Shown here piece after piece: positions 1 through 12,000 of a stretch of DNA of 64,000 bases. The stretch comes from Litomosoides sigmodontis (Eukaryota > Nematoda > Chromadorea > Rhabditida > Onchocercidae), in the NCBI GenBank assembly GCA_963070105.1, contig OY718803.1, positions 1-64,000 of the forward strand, written 5' to 3'. Made by a program: the position numbers and the translations under genes. Within the stretch, counting starts at the first letter, position 1; the number at the start of each line of letters is the position of its first letter. The notes under the pieces are model-generated. The model had not been told where the DNA came from and searched no databases. It worked only from the letters and a program-made list of their open reading frames with translations.

Positions 1-3000
1 CCTAAGCCTAAGCCTAAGCCTAAGCCTAAGCCTAAGCCTAAGCCTAAGCCTAAGCCTAAGCCCTAAGCCTAAGCCTAAGCCTAAGCCTAAGCCTAAGCCT
101 AAGCCTAAGCCTAAGCTAAGCCTAAGCCTAAGCCTAAGCCTAAGCCTAAGCCTAAGCCTAAGCCTAAGCTCTAAGCCTAAGCCTAAGCCTAAGCCTAAGC
201 CTAAGCCTAAGCCTAAGCCTAAGCCTAAGCCTAAGCCTAAGCCTAAGCCTAAGCCTAAGCCTAAGCCTAAGCCTAAGCCTAAGCCTAAGCCTAAGCCTAA
301 GCCTAAGCCTAAGCCTAAGCCTAAGCCTAAGCCTAAGCCTAAGCCTAAGCCTAAGCCTAAGCCTAAGCCTAAGCCTAAGCCTAAGCCTAAGCCTAAGCCT
401 AAGCCTAAGCCTAAGCCTAAGCCTAAGCCTAAGCCTAAGCCTAAGCCTAAGCCTAAGCCTAAGCCTAAGCCTAAGCCTAAGCCTAAGCCTAAGCCTAAGC
501 CTAAGCCTAAGCCTAAGCCTAAGCCTAAGCCTAAGCCTAAGCCTAAGCCTAAGCCTAAGCCTAAGCCTAAGCCTAAGCCTAAGCCTAAGCCTAAGCCTAA
601 GCCTAAGCTAAGCCTAAGCCTAAGCCTAAGCCTAAGCCTAAGCCTAAGCCTAAGCCTAAGCCTAAGCCTAAGCCTAAGCCTAAGCCTAAGCCTAAGCCTA
701 AGCCTAAGCCTAAGCCTAAGCCTAAGCCTAAGCCTAAGCCTAAGCCTAAGCCTAAGCTAAGCCTAAGCCTAAGCCTAAGCCTAAGCCTAAGCCTAAGCCT
801 AAGCCTAAGCCTAAGCCTAAGCCTAAGCCTAAGCCTAAGCCTAAGCCTAAGCCTAAGCCTAAGCCTAAGCCTAAGCCTAAGCTAAGCCTAAGCCTAAGCC
901 TAAGCCTAAGCCTAAGCCTAAGCCTAAGCCTAAGCCTAAGCCTAAGCCTAAGCCTAAGCCTAAGCCTAAGCCTAAGCCTAAGCCTAAGCCTAAGCCTAAG
1001 CCTAAGCCTAAGCCTAAGCCTAAGCTAAGCCTAAGCCTAAGCCTAAGCCTAAGCCTAAGCCTAAGCCTAAGCCTAAGCCTAAGCCTAAGCCTAAGCCTAA
1101 GCCTAAGCCTAAGCCTAAGCCTAAGCCTAAGCCTAAGCCTAAGCCTAAGCCTAAGCCTAAGCCTAAGCCTAAGCCTAGCCTAAGCCTAAGCCTAAGCCTA
1201 AGCCTAAGCCTAAGCCTAAGCCTAAGCCTAAGCCTAAGCCTAAGCCTAAGCCTAAGCTAAGCCTAAGCCTAAGCCTAAGCCTAAGCCTAAGCCTAAGCCT
1301 AAGCTAAGCCTAAGCCTAAGCCTAAGCCTAAGCCTAAGCCTAAGCCTAAGCCTAAGCCTAAGCCTAAGCCTAAGCCTAAGCTAAGCCTAAGCCTAAGCCT
1401 AAGCCTAAGCCTAAGCCTAAGCCTAAGCCTAAGCCTAAGCCTAAGCCTAAGCCTAAGCCTAAGCCTAAGCCTAAGCCTAAGCTAAGCCTAAGCCTAAGCC
1501 TAAGCCTAAGCCTAAGCCTAAGCCTAAGCCTAAGCCTAAGCCTAAGCCTAAGCCTAAGCCTAAGCCTAAGCCTAAGCCTAAGCCTAAGCCTAAGCCTAAG
1601 CCTAAGCCTAAGCCTAAGCCTAAGCCTAAGCCTAAGCCTAAGCCTAAGCCTAAGCCTAAGCCTAAGCCTAAGCCTAAGCCTAAGCCTAAGCCTAAGCCTA
1701 AGCCTAAGCCTAAGCCTAAGCCTAAGCCTAAGCCTAAGCCTAAGCCTAAGCCTAAGCCTAAGCCTAAGCCTAAGCCTAAGCCTAAGCCTAAGCCTAAGCC
1801 TAAGCCTAAGCCTAAGCCTAAGCCTAAGCCTAAGCCTAAGCCTAAGCCTAAGCCTAAGCCTAAGCCTAAGCCTAAGCCTAAGCCTAAGCCTAAGCCCTAA
1901 GCCTAAGCCTAAGCCTAAGCCTAAGCCTAAGCCTAAGCCTAAGCTAAGCCTAAGCCTAAGCCTAAGCCTAAGCCTAAGCCTAAGCCTAAGCCTAAGCCTA
2001 AGCCTAAGCCTAAGCCTAAGCCTAAGCCTAAGCCTAAGCCTAAGCTAAGCCTAAGCCTAAGCCTAAGCCTAAGCCTAAGCCTAAGCCTAAGCCTAAGCCT
2101 AAGCCTAAGCCTAAGCCTAAGCCTAAGCCTAAGCCTAAGCCTAAGCCTAAGCCTAAGCCTAAGCCTAAGCCTAAGCCTAAGCCTAAGCCTAAGCCTAAGC
2201 CTAAGCCTAAGCCTAAGCCTAAGCCTAAGCCTAAGCCTAAGCCTAAGCCTAAGCCTAAGCCTAAGCCTAAGCCTAAGCCTAAGCCTAAGCCTAAGCCTAA
2301 GCCTAAGCCTAAGCTAAGCCTAAGCCTAAGCCTAAGCCTAAGCCTAAGCCTAAGCCTAAGCCTAAGCCTAAGCCTAAGCCTAAGCCTAAGCCTAAGCCTA
2401 AGCCTAAGCCTAAGCCTAAGCCTAAGCCTAAGCTAAGCCTAAGCCTAAGCCTAAGCCTAAGCCTAAGCCTAAGCCTAAGCCTAAGCCTAAGCCTAAGCCT
2501 AAGCCTAAGCCTAAGCCTAAGCCTAAGCCTAAGCCTAAGCCTAAGCCTAAGCCTAAGCCTAAGCCTAAGCCTAAGCCTAAGCCTAAGCCTAAGCCTAAGC
2601 CTAAGCCTAAGCCTAAGCCTAAGCCTAAGCCTAAGCCTAAGCCTAAGCCTAAGCCTAAGCCTAAGCCTAAGCCTAAGCCTAAGCCTAAGCCTAAGCCTAA
2701 GCCTAAGCCTAAGCCTAAGCCTAAGCCTAAGCCTAAGCCTAAGCCTAAGCCTAAGCCTAAGCCTAAGCTAAGCCTAAGCCTAAGCCTAAGCCTAAGCCTA
2801 AGCCTAAGCCTAAGCCTAAGCCTAAGCCTAAGCCTAAGCCTAAGCCTAAGCCTAAGCCTAAGCCTAAGCCTAAGCTAAGCCTAAGCCTAAGCCTAAGCCT
2901 AAGCCTAAGCTAAGCCTAAGCCTAAGCCTAAGCCTAAGCCTAAGCCTAAGCCTAAGCCTAAGCCTAAGCCTAAGCCTAAGCCTAAGCCTAAGCCTAAGCC

Positions 3001-6000
3001 TAAGCCTAAGCCTAAGCCTAAGCCTAAGCCTAAGCCTAAGCCTAAGCCTAAGCCTAAGCCTAAGCCTAAGCCTAAGCCTAAGCCTAAGCCTAAGCCTAAG
3101 CCTAAGCCTAAGCCTAAGCCTAAGCTAAGCCTAAGCCTAAGCCTAAGCCTAAGCCTAAGCCTAAGCCTAAGCCTAAGCCTAAGCTAAGCCTAAGCCTAAG
3201 CCTAAGCCTAAGCCTAAGCCTAAGCCTAAGCCTAAGCCTAAGCCTAAGCCTAAGCCTAAGCCTAAGCCTAAGCCTAAGCCTAAGCCTAAGCCTAAGCCTA
3301 AGCCTAAGCCTAAGCCTAAGCCTAAGCCTAAGCCTAAGCCTAAGCCTAAGCCTAAGCCTAAGCCTAAGCCTAAGCCTAAGCCTAAGCCTAAGCCTAAGCC
3401 TAAGCCTAAGCCTAAGCCTAAGCCTAAGCCTAAGCCTAAGCCTAAGCCTAAGCCTAAGCTAAGCCTAAGCCTAAGCCTAAGCCTAAGCCTAAGCCTAAGC
3501 CTAAGCCTAAGCCTAAGCCTAAGCCTAAGCCTAAGCCTAAGCCTAAGCCTAAGCCTAAGCCTAAGCCTAAGCCTAAGCCTAAGCCTAAGCCTAAGCCTAA
3601 GCCTAAGCCTAAGCCTAAGCCTAAGCCTAAGCCTAAGCCTAAGCCTAAGCCTAAGCCTAAGCCTAAGCCTAAGCCTAAGCCTAAGCCTAAGCCTAAGCCT
3701 AAGCCTAAGCCTAAGCCTAAGCCTAAGCCTAAGCCTAAGCCTAAGCCTAAGCCTAAGCCTAAGCCTAAGCCTAAGCCTAAGCCTAAGCCTAAGCCTAAGC
3801 CTAAGCCTAAGCCTAAGCCTAAGCCTAAGCCTAAGCCTAAGCCTAAGCCTAAGCCTAAGCCTAAGCCTAAGCCTAAGCCTAAGCCTAAGCCTAAGCCTAA
3901 GCCTAAGCCTAAGCCTAAGCCTAAGCCTAAGCCTAAGCCTAAGCCTAAGCCTAAGCCTAAGCCTAAGCCTAAGCCTAAGCCTAAGCCTAAGCCTAAGCCT
4001 AAGCCTAAGCCTAAGCCTAAGCCTAAGCCTAAGCCTAAGCCTAAGCCTAAGCCTAAGCCTAAGCCTAAGCCTAAGCCTAAGCCTAAGCCTAAGCCTAAGC
4101 CTAAGCCTAAGCCTAAGCCTAAGCCTAAGCCTAAGCCTAAGCCTAAGCCTAAGCCTAAGCCTAAGCCTAAGCCTAAGCCTAAGCCTAAGCCTAAGCCTAA
4201 GCCTAAGCCTAAGCCTAAGCCTAAGCCTAAGCCTAAGCCTAAGCCTAAGCCTAAGCCTAAGCCTAAGCCTAAGCCTAAGCCTAAGCCTAAGCCTAAGCCT
4301 AAGCCTAAGCCTAAGCCTAAGCCTAAGCCTAAGCCTAAGCCTAAGCCTAAGCCTAAGCCTAAGCCTAAGCCTAAGCCTAAGCCTAAGCCTAAGCCTAAGC
4401 CTAAGCCTAAGCCTAAGCCTAAGCCTAAGCCTAAGCCTAAGCCTAAGCCTAAGCCTAAGCCTAAGCCTAAGCCTAAGCCTAAGCCTAAGCCTAAGCCTAA
4501 GCCTAAGCCTAAGCCTAAGCCTAAGCCTAAGCCTAAGCCTAAGCCTAAGCCTAAGCCTAAGCCTAAGCCTAAGCCTAAGCCTAAGCCTAAGCCTAAGCCT
4601 AAGCCTAAGCCTAAGCCTAAGCCTAAGCCTAAGCCTAAGCCTAAGCCTAAGCCTAAGCCTAAGCCTAAGCCTAAGCCTAAGCCTAAGCCTAAGCCTAAGC
4701 CTAAGCCTAAGCCTAAGCCTAAGCCTAAGCCTAAGCCTAAGCCTAAGCCTAAGCCTAAGCCTAAGCCTAAGCCTAAGCCTAAGCCTAAGCCTAAGCCTAA
4801 GCCTAAGCCTAAGCCTAAGCCTAAGCCTAAGCCTAAGCCTAAGCCTAAGCCTAAGCCTAAGCCTAAGCCTAAGCCTAAGCCTAAGCCTAAGCCTAAGCCT
4901 AAGCCTAAGCCTAAGCCTAAGCCTAAGCCTAAGCCTAAGCCTAAGCCTAAGCCTAAGCCTAAGCCTAAGCCTAAGCCTAAGCCTAAGCCTAAGCCTAAGC
5001 CTAAGCCTAAGCCTAAGCCTAAGCCTAAGCCTAAGCCTAAGCCTAAGCCTAAGCCTAAGCCTAAGCCTAAGCCTAAGCCTAAGCCTAAGCCTAAGCCTAA
5101 GCCTAAGCCTAAGCCTAAGCCTAAGCCTAAGCCTAAGCCTAAGCCTAAGCCTAAGCCTAAGCCTAAGCCTAAGCCTAAGCCTAAGCCTAAGCCTAAGCCT
5201 AAGCCTAAGCCTAAGCCTAAGCCTAAGCCTAAGCCTAAGCCTAAGCCTAAGCCTAAGCCTAAGCCTAAGCCTAAGCCTAAGCCTAAGCCTAAGCCTAAGC
5301 CTAAGCCTAAGCCTAAGCCTAAGCCTAAGCCTAAGCCTAAGCCTAAGCCTAAGCCTAAGCCTAAGCCTAAGCCTAAGCCTAAGCCTAAGCCTAAGCCTAA
5401 GCCTAAGCCTAAGCCTAAGCCTAAGCCTAAGCCTAAGCCTAAGCCTAAGCCTAAGCCTAAGCCTAAGCCTAAGCCTAAGCCTAAGCCTAAGCCTAAGCCT
5501 AAGCCTAAGCCTAAGCCTAAGCCTAAGCCTAAGCCTAAGCCTAAGCCTAAGCCTAAGCCTAAGCCTAAGCCTAAGCCTAAGCCTAAGCCTAAGCCTAAGC
5601 CTAAGCCTAAGCCTAAGCCTAAGCCTAAGCCTAAGCCTAAGCCTAAGCCTAAGCCTAAGCCTAAGCCTAAGCCTAAGCCTAAGCCTAAGCCTAAGCCTAA
5701 GCCTAAGCCTAAGCCTAAGCCTAAGCCTAAGCCTAAGCCTAAGCCTAAGCCTAAGCCTAAGCCTAAGCCTAAGCCTAAGCCTAAGCCTAAGCCTAAGCCT
5801 AAGCCTAAGCCTAAGCCTAAGCCTAAGCCTAAGCCTAAGCCTAAGCCTAAGCCTAAGCCTAAGCCTAAGCCTAAGCCTAAGCCTAAGCCTAAGCCTAAGC
5901 CTAAGCCTAAGCCTAAGCCTAAGCCTAAGCCTAAGCCTAAGCCTAAGCCTAAGCCTAAGCCTAAGCCTAAGCCTAAGCCTAAGCCTAAGCCTAAGCCTAA

Positions 6001-9000
6001 GCCTAAGCCTAAGCCTAAGCCTAAGCCTAAGCCTAAGCCTAAGCCTAAGCCTAAGCCTAAGCCTAAGCCTAAGCCTAAGCCTAAGCCTAAGCCTAAGCCT
6101 AAGCCTAAGCCTAAGCCTAAGCCTAAGCCTAAGCCTAAGCCTAAGCCTAAGCCTAAGCCTAAGCCTAAGCCTAAGCCTAAGCCTAAGCCTAAGCCTAAGC
6201 CTAAGCCTAAGCCTAAGCCTAAGCCTAAGCCTAAGCCTAAGCCTAAGCCTAAGCCTAAGCCTAAGCCTAAGCCTAAGCCTAAGCCTAAGCCTAAGCCTAA
6301 GCCTAAGCCTAAGCCTAAGCCTAAGCCTAAGCCTAAGCCTAAGCCTAAGCCTAAGCCTAAGCCTAAGCCTAAGCCTAAGCCTAAGCCTAAGCCTAAGCCT
6401 AAGCCTAAGCCTAAGCCTAAGCCTAAGCCTAAGCCTAAGCCTAAGCCTAAGCCTAAGCCTAAGCCTAAGCCTAAGCCTAAGCCTAAGCCTAAGCCTAAGC
6501 CTAAGCCTAAGCCTAAGCCTAAGCCTAAGCCTAAGCCTAAGCCTAAGCCTAAGCCTAAGCCTAAGCCTAAGCCTAAGCCTAAGCCTAAGCCTAAGCCTAA
6601 GCCTAAGCCTAAGCCTAAGCCTAAGCCTAAGCCTAAGCCTAAGCCTAAGCCTAAGCCTAAGCCTAAGCCTAAGCCTAAGCCTAAGCCTAAGCCTAAGCCT
6701 AAGCCTAAGCCTAAGCCTAAGCCTAAGCCTAAGCCTAAGCCTAAGCCTAAGCCTAAGCCTAAGCCTAAGCCTAAGCCTAAGCCTAAGCCTAAGCCTAAGC
6801 CTAAGCCTAAGCCTAAGCCTAAGCCTAAGCCTAAGCCTAAGCCTAAGCCTAAGCCTAAGCCTAAGCCTAAGCCTAAGCCTAAGCCTAAGCCTAAGCCTAA
6901 GCCTAAGCCTAAGCCTAAGCCTAAGCCTAAGCCTAAGCCTAAGCCTAAGCCTAAGCCTAAGCCTAAGCCTAAGCCTAAGCCTAAGCCTAAGCCTAAGCCT
7001 AAGCCTAAGCCTAAGCCTAAGCCTAAGCCTAAGCCTAAGCCTAAGCCTAAGCCTAAGCCTAAGCCTAAGCCTAAGCCTAAGCCTAAGCCTAAGCCTAAGC
7101 CTAAGCCTAAGCCTAAGCCTAAGCCTAAGCCTAAGCCTAAGCCTAAGCCTAAGCCTAAGCCTAAGCCTAAGCCTAAGCCTAAGCCTAAGCCTAAGCCTAA
7201 GCCTAAGCCTAAGCCTAAGCCTAAGCCTAAGCCTAAGCCTAAGCCTAAGCCTAAGCCTAAGCCTAAGCCTAAGCCTAAGCCTAAGCCTAAGCCTAAGCCT
7301 AAGCCTAAGCCTAAGCCTAAGCCTAAGCCTAAGCCTAAGCCTAAGCCTAAGCCTAAGCCTAAGCCTAAGCCTAAGCCTAAGCCTAAGCCTAAGCCTAAGC
7401 CTAAGCCTAAGCCTAAGCCTAAGCCTAAGCCTAAGCCTAAGCCTAAGCCTAAGCCTAAGCCTAAGCCTAAGCCTAAGCCTAAGCCTAAGCCTAAGCCTAA
7501 GCCTAAGCCTAAGCCTAAGCCTAAGCCTAAGCCTAAGCCTAAGCCTAAGCCTAAGCCTAAGCCTAAGCCTAAGCCTAAGCCTAAGCCTAAGCCTAAGCCT
7601 AAGCCTAAGCCTAAGCCTAAGCCTAAGCCTAAGCCTAAGCCTAAGCCTAAGCCTAAGCCTAAGCCTAAGCCTAAGCCTAAGCCTAAGCCTAAGCCTAAGC
7701 CTAAGCCTAAGCCTAAGCCTAAGCCTAAGCCTAAGCCTAAGCCTAAGCCTAAGCCTAAGCCTAAGCCTAAGCCTAAGCCTAAGCCTAAGCCTAAGCCTAA
7801 GCCTAAGCCTAAGCCTAAGCCTAAGCCTAAGCCTAAGCCTAAGCCTAAGCCTAAGCCTAAGCCTAAGCCTAAGCCTAAGCCTAAGCCTAAGCCTAAGCCT
7901 AAGCCTAAGCCTAAGCCTAAGCCTAAGCCTAAGCCTAAGCCTAAGCCTAAGCCTAAGCCTAAGCCTAAGCCTAAGCCTAAGCCTAAGCCTAAGCCTAAGC
8001 CTAAGCCTAAGCCTAAGCCTAAGCCTAAGCCTAAGCCTAAGCCTAAGCCTAAGCCTAAGCCTAAGCCTAAGCCTAAGCCTAAGCCTAAGCCTAAGCCTAA
8101 GCCTAAGCCTAAGCCTAAGCCTAAGCCTAAGCCTAAGCCTAAGCCTAAGCCTAAGCCTAAGCCTAAGCCTAAGCCTAAGCCTAAGCCTAAGCCTAAGCCT
8201 AAGCCTAAGCCTAAGCCTAAGCCTAAGCCTAAGCCTAAGCCTAAGCCTAAGCCTAAGCCTAAGCCTAAGCCTAAGCCTAAGCCTAAGCCTAAGCCTAAGC
8301 CTAAGCCTAAGCCTAAGCCTAAGCCTAAGCCTAAGCCTAAGCCTAAGCCTAAGCCTAAGCCTAAGCCTAAGCCTAAGCCTAAGCCTAAGCCTAAGCCTAA
8401 GCCTAAGCCTAAGCCTAAGCCTAAGCCTAAGCCTAAGCCTAAGCCTAAGCCTAAGCCTAAGCCTAAGCCTAAGCCTAAGCCTAAGCCTAAGCCTAAGCCT
8501 AAGCCTAAGCCTAAGCCTAAGCCTAAGCCTAAGCCTAAGCCTAAGCCTAAGCCTAAGCCTAAGCCTAAGCCTAAGCCTAAGCCTAAGCCTAAGCCTAAGC
8601 CTAAGCCTAAGCCTAAGCCTAAGCCTAAGCCTAAGCCTAAGCCTAAGCCTAAGCCTAAGCCTAAGCCTAAGCCTAAGCCTAAGCCTAAGCCTAAGCCTAA
8701 GCCTAAGCCTAAGCCTAAGCCTAAGCCTAAGCCTAAGCCTAAGCCTAAGCCTAAGCCTAAGCCTAAGCCTAAGCCTAAGCCTAAGCCTAAGCCTAAGCCT
8801 AAGCCTAAGCCTAAGCCTAAGCCTAAGCCTAAGCCTAAGCCTAAGCCTAAGCCTAAGCCTAAGCCTAAGCCTAAGCCTAAGCCTAAGCCTAAGCCTAAGC
8901 CTAAGCCTAAGCCTAAGCCTAAGCCTAAGCCTAAGCCTAAGCCTAAGCCTAAGCCTAAGCCTAAGCCTAAGCCTAAGCCTAAGCCTAAGCCTAAGCCTAA

Positions 9001-12000
9001 GCCTAAGCCTAAGCCTAAGCCTAAGCCTAAGCCTAAGCCTAAGCCTAAGCCTAAGCCTAAGCCTAAGCCTAAGCCTAAGCCTAAGCCTAAGCCTAAGCCT
9101 AAGCCTAAGCCTAAGCCTAAGCCTAAGCCTAAGCCTAAGCCTAAGCCTAAGCCTAAGCCTAAGCCTAAGCCTAAGCCTAAGCCTAAGCCTAAGCCTAAGC
9201 CTAAGCCTAAGCCTAAGCCTAAGCCTAAGCCTAAGCCTAAGCCTAAGCCTAAGCCTAAGCCTAAGCCTAAGCCTAAGCCTAAGCCTAAGCCTAAGCCTAA
9301 GCCTAAGCCTAAGCCTAAGCCTAAGCCTAAGCCTAAGCCTAAGCCTAAGCCTAAGCCTAAGCCTAAGCCTAAGCCTAAGCCTAAGCCTAAGCCTAAGCCT
9401 AAGCCTAAGCCTAAGCCTAAGCCTAAGCCTAAGCCTAAGCCTAAGCCTAAGCCTAAGCCTAAGCCTAAGCCTAAGCCTAAGCCTAAGCCTAAGCCTAAGC
9501 CTAAGCCTAAGCCTAAGCCTAAGCCTAAGCCTAAGCCTAAGCCTAAGCCTAAGCCTAAGCCTAAGCCTAAGCCTAAGCCTAAGCCTAAGCCTAAGCCTAA
9601 GCCTAAGCCTAAGCCTAAGCCTAAGCCTAAGCCTAAGCCTAAGCCTAAGCCTAAGCCTAAGCCTAAGCCTAAGCCTAAGCCTAAGCCTAAGCCTAAGCCT
9701 AAGCCTAAGCCTAAGCCTAAGCCTAAGCCTAAGCCTAAGCCTAAGCCTAAGCCTAAGCCTAAGCCTAAGCCTAAGCCTAAGCCTAAGCCTAAGCCTAAGC
9801 CTAAGCCTAAGCCTAAGCCTAAGCCTAAGCCTAAGCCTAAGCCTAAGCCTAAGCCTAAGCCTAAGCCTAAGCCTAAGCCTAAGCCTAAGCCTAAGCCTAA
9901 GCCTAAGCCTAAGCCTAAGCCTAAGCCTAAGCCTAAGCCTAAGCCTAAGCCTAAGCCTAAGCCTAAGCCTAAGCCTAAGCCTAAGCCTAAGCCTAAGCCT
10001 AAGCCTAAGCCTAAGCCTAAGCCTAAGCCTAAGCCTAAGCCTAAGCCTAAGCCTAAGCCTAAGCCTAAGCCTAAGCCTAAGCCTAAGCCTAAGCCTAAGC
10101 CTAAGCCTAAGCCTAAGCCTAAGCCTAAGCCTAAGCCTAAGCCTAAGCCTAAGCCTAAGCCTAAGCCTAAGCCTAAGCCTAAGCCTAAGCCTAAGCCTAA
10201 GCCTAAGCCTAAGCCTAAGCCTAAGCCTAAGCCTAAGCCTAAGCCTAAGCCTAAGCCTAAGCCTAAGCCTAAGCCTAAGCCTAAGCCTAAGCCTAAGCCT
10301 AAGCCTAAGCCTAAGCCTAAGCCTAAGCCTAAGCCTAAGCCTAAGCCTAAGCCTAAGCCTAAGCCTAAGCCTAAGCCTAAGCCTAAGCCTAAGCCTAAGC
10401 CTAAGCCTAAGCCTAAGCCTAAGCCTAAGCCTAAGCCTAAGCCTAAGCCTAAGCCTAAGCCTAAGCCTAAGCCTAAGCCTAAGCCTAAGCCTAAGCCTAA
10501 GCCTAAGCCTAAGCCTAAGCCTAAGCCTAAGCCTAAGCCTAAGCCTAAGCCTAAGCCTAAGCCTAAGCCTAAGCCTAAGCCTAAGCCTAAGCCTAAGCCT
10601 AAGCCTAAGCCTAAGCCTAAGCCTAAGCCTAAGCCTAAGCCTAAGCCTAAGCCTAAGCCTAAGCCTAAGCCTAAGCCTAAGCCTAAGCCTAAGCCTAAGC
10701 CTAAGCCTAAGCCTAAGCCTAAGCCTAAGCCTAAGCCTAAGCCTAAGCCTAAGCCTAAGCCTAAGCCTAAGCCTAAGCCTAAGCCTAAGCCTAAGCCTAA
10801 GCCTAAGCCTAAGCCTAAGCCTAAGCCTAAGCCTAAGCCTAAGCCTAAGCCTAAGCCTAAGCCTAAGCCTAAGCCTAAGCCTAAGCCTAAGCCTAAGCCT
10901 AAGCCTAAGCCTAAGCCTAAGCCTAAGCCTAAGCCTAAGCCTAAGCCTAAGCCTAAGCCTAAGCCTAAGCCTAAGCCTAAGCCTAAGCCTAAGCCTAAGC
11001 CTAAGCCTAAGCCTAAGCCTAAGCCTAAGCCTAAGCCTAAGCCTAAGCCTAAGCCTAAGCCTAAGCCTAAGCCTAAGCCTAAGCCTAAGCCTAAGCCTAA
11101 GCCTAAGCCTAAGCCTAAGCCTAAGCCTAAGCCTAAGCCTAAGCCTAAGCCTAAGCCTAAGCCTAAGCCTAAGCCTAAGCCTAAGCCTAAGCCTAAGCCT
11201 AAGCCTAAGCCTAAGCCTAAGCCTAAGCCTAAGCCTAAGCCTAAGCCTAAGCCTAAGCCTAAGCCTAAGCCTAAGCCTAAGCCTAAGCCTAAGCCTAAGC
11301 CTAAGCCTAAGCCTAAGCCTAAGCCTAAGCCTAAGCCTAAGCCTAAGCCTAAGCCTAAGCCTAAGCCTAAGCCTAAGCCTAAGCCTAAGCCTAAGCCTAA
11401 GCCTAAGCCTAAGCCTAAGCCTAAGCCTAAGCCTAAGCCTAAGCCTAAGCCTAAGCCTAAGCCTAAGCCTAAGCCTAAGCCTAAGCCTAAGCCTAAGCCT
11501 AAGCCTAAGCCTAAGCCTAAGCCTAAGCCTAAGCCTAAGCCTAAGCCTAAGCCTAAGCCTAAGCCTAAGCCTAAGCCTAAGCCTAAGCCTAAGCCTAAGC
11601 CTAAGCCTAAGCCTAAGCCTAAGCCTAAGCCTAAGCCTAAGCCTAAGCCTAAGCCTAAGCCTAAGCCTAAGCCTAAGCCTAAGCCTAAGCCTAAGCCTAA
11701 GCCTAAGCCTAAGCCTAAGCCTAAGCCTAAGCCTAAGCCTAAGCCTAAGCCTAAGCCTAAGCCTAAGCCTAAGCCTAAGCCTAAGCCTAAGCCTAAGCCT
11801 AAGCCTAAGCCTAAGCCTAAGCCTAAGCCTAAGCCTAAGCCTAAGCCTAAGCCTAAGCCTAAGCCTAAGCCTAAGCCTAAGCCTAAGCCTAAGCCTAAGC
11901 CTAAGCCTAAGCCTAAGCCTAAGCCTAAGCCTAAGCCTAAGCCTAAGCCTAAGCCTAAGCCTAAGCCTAAGCCTAAGCCTAAGCCTAAGCCTAAGCCTAA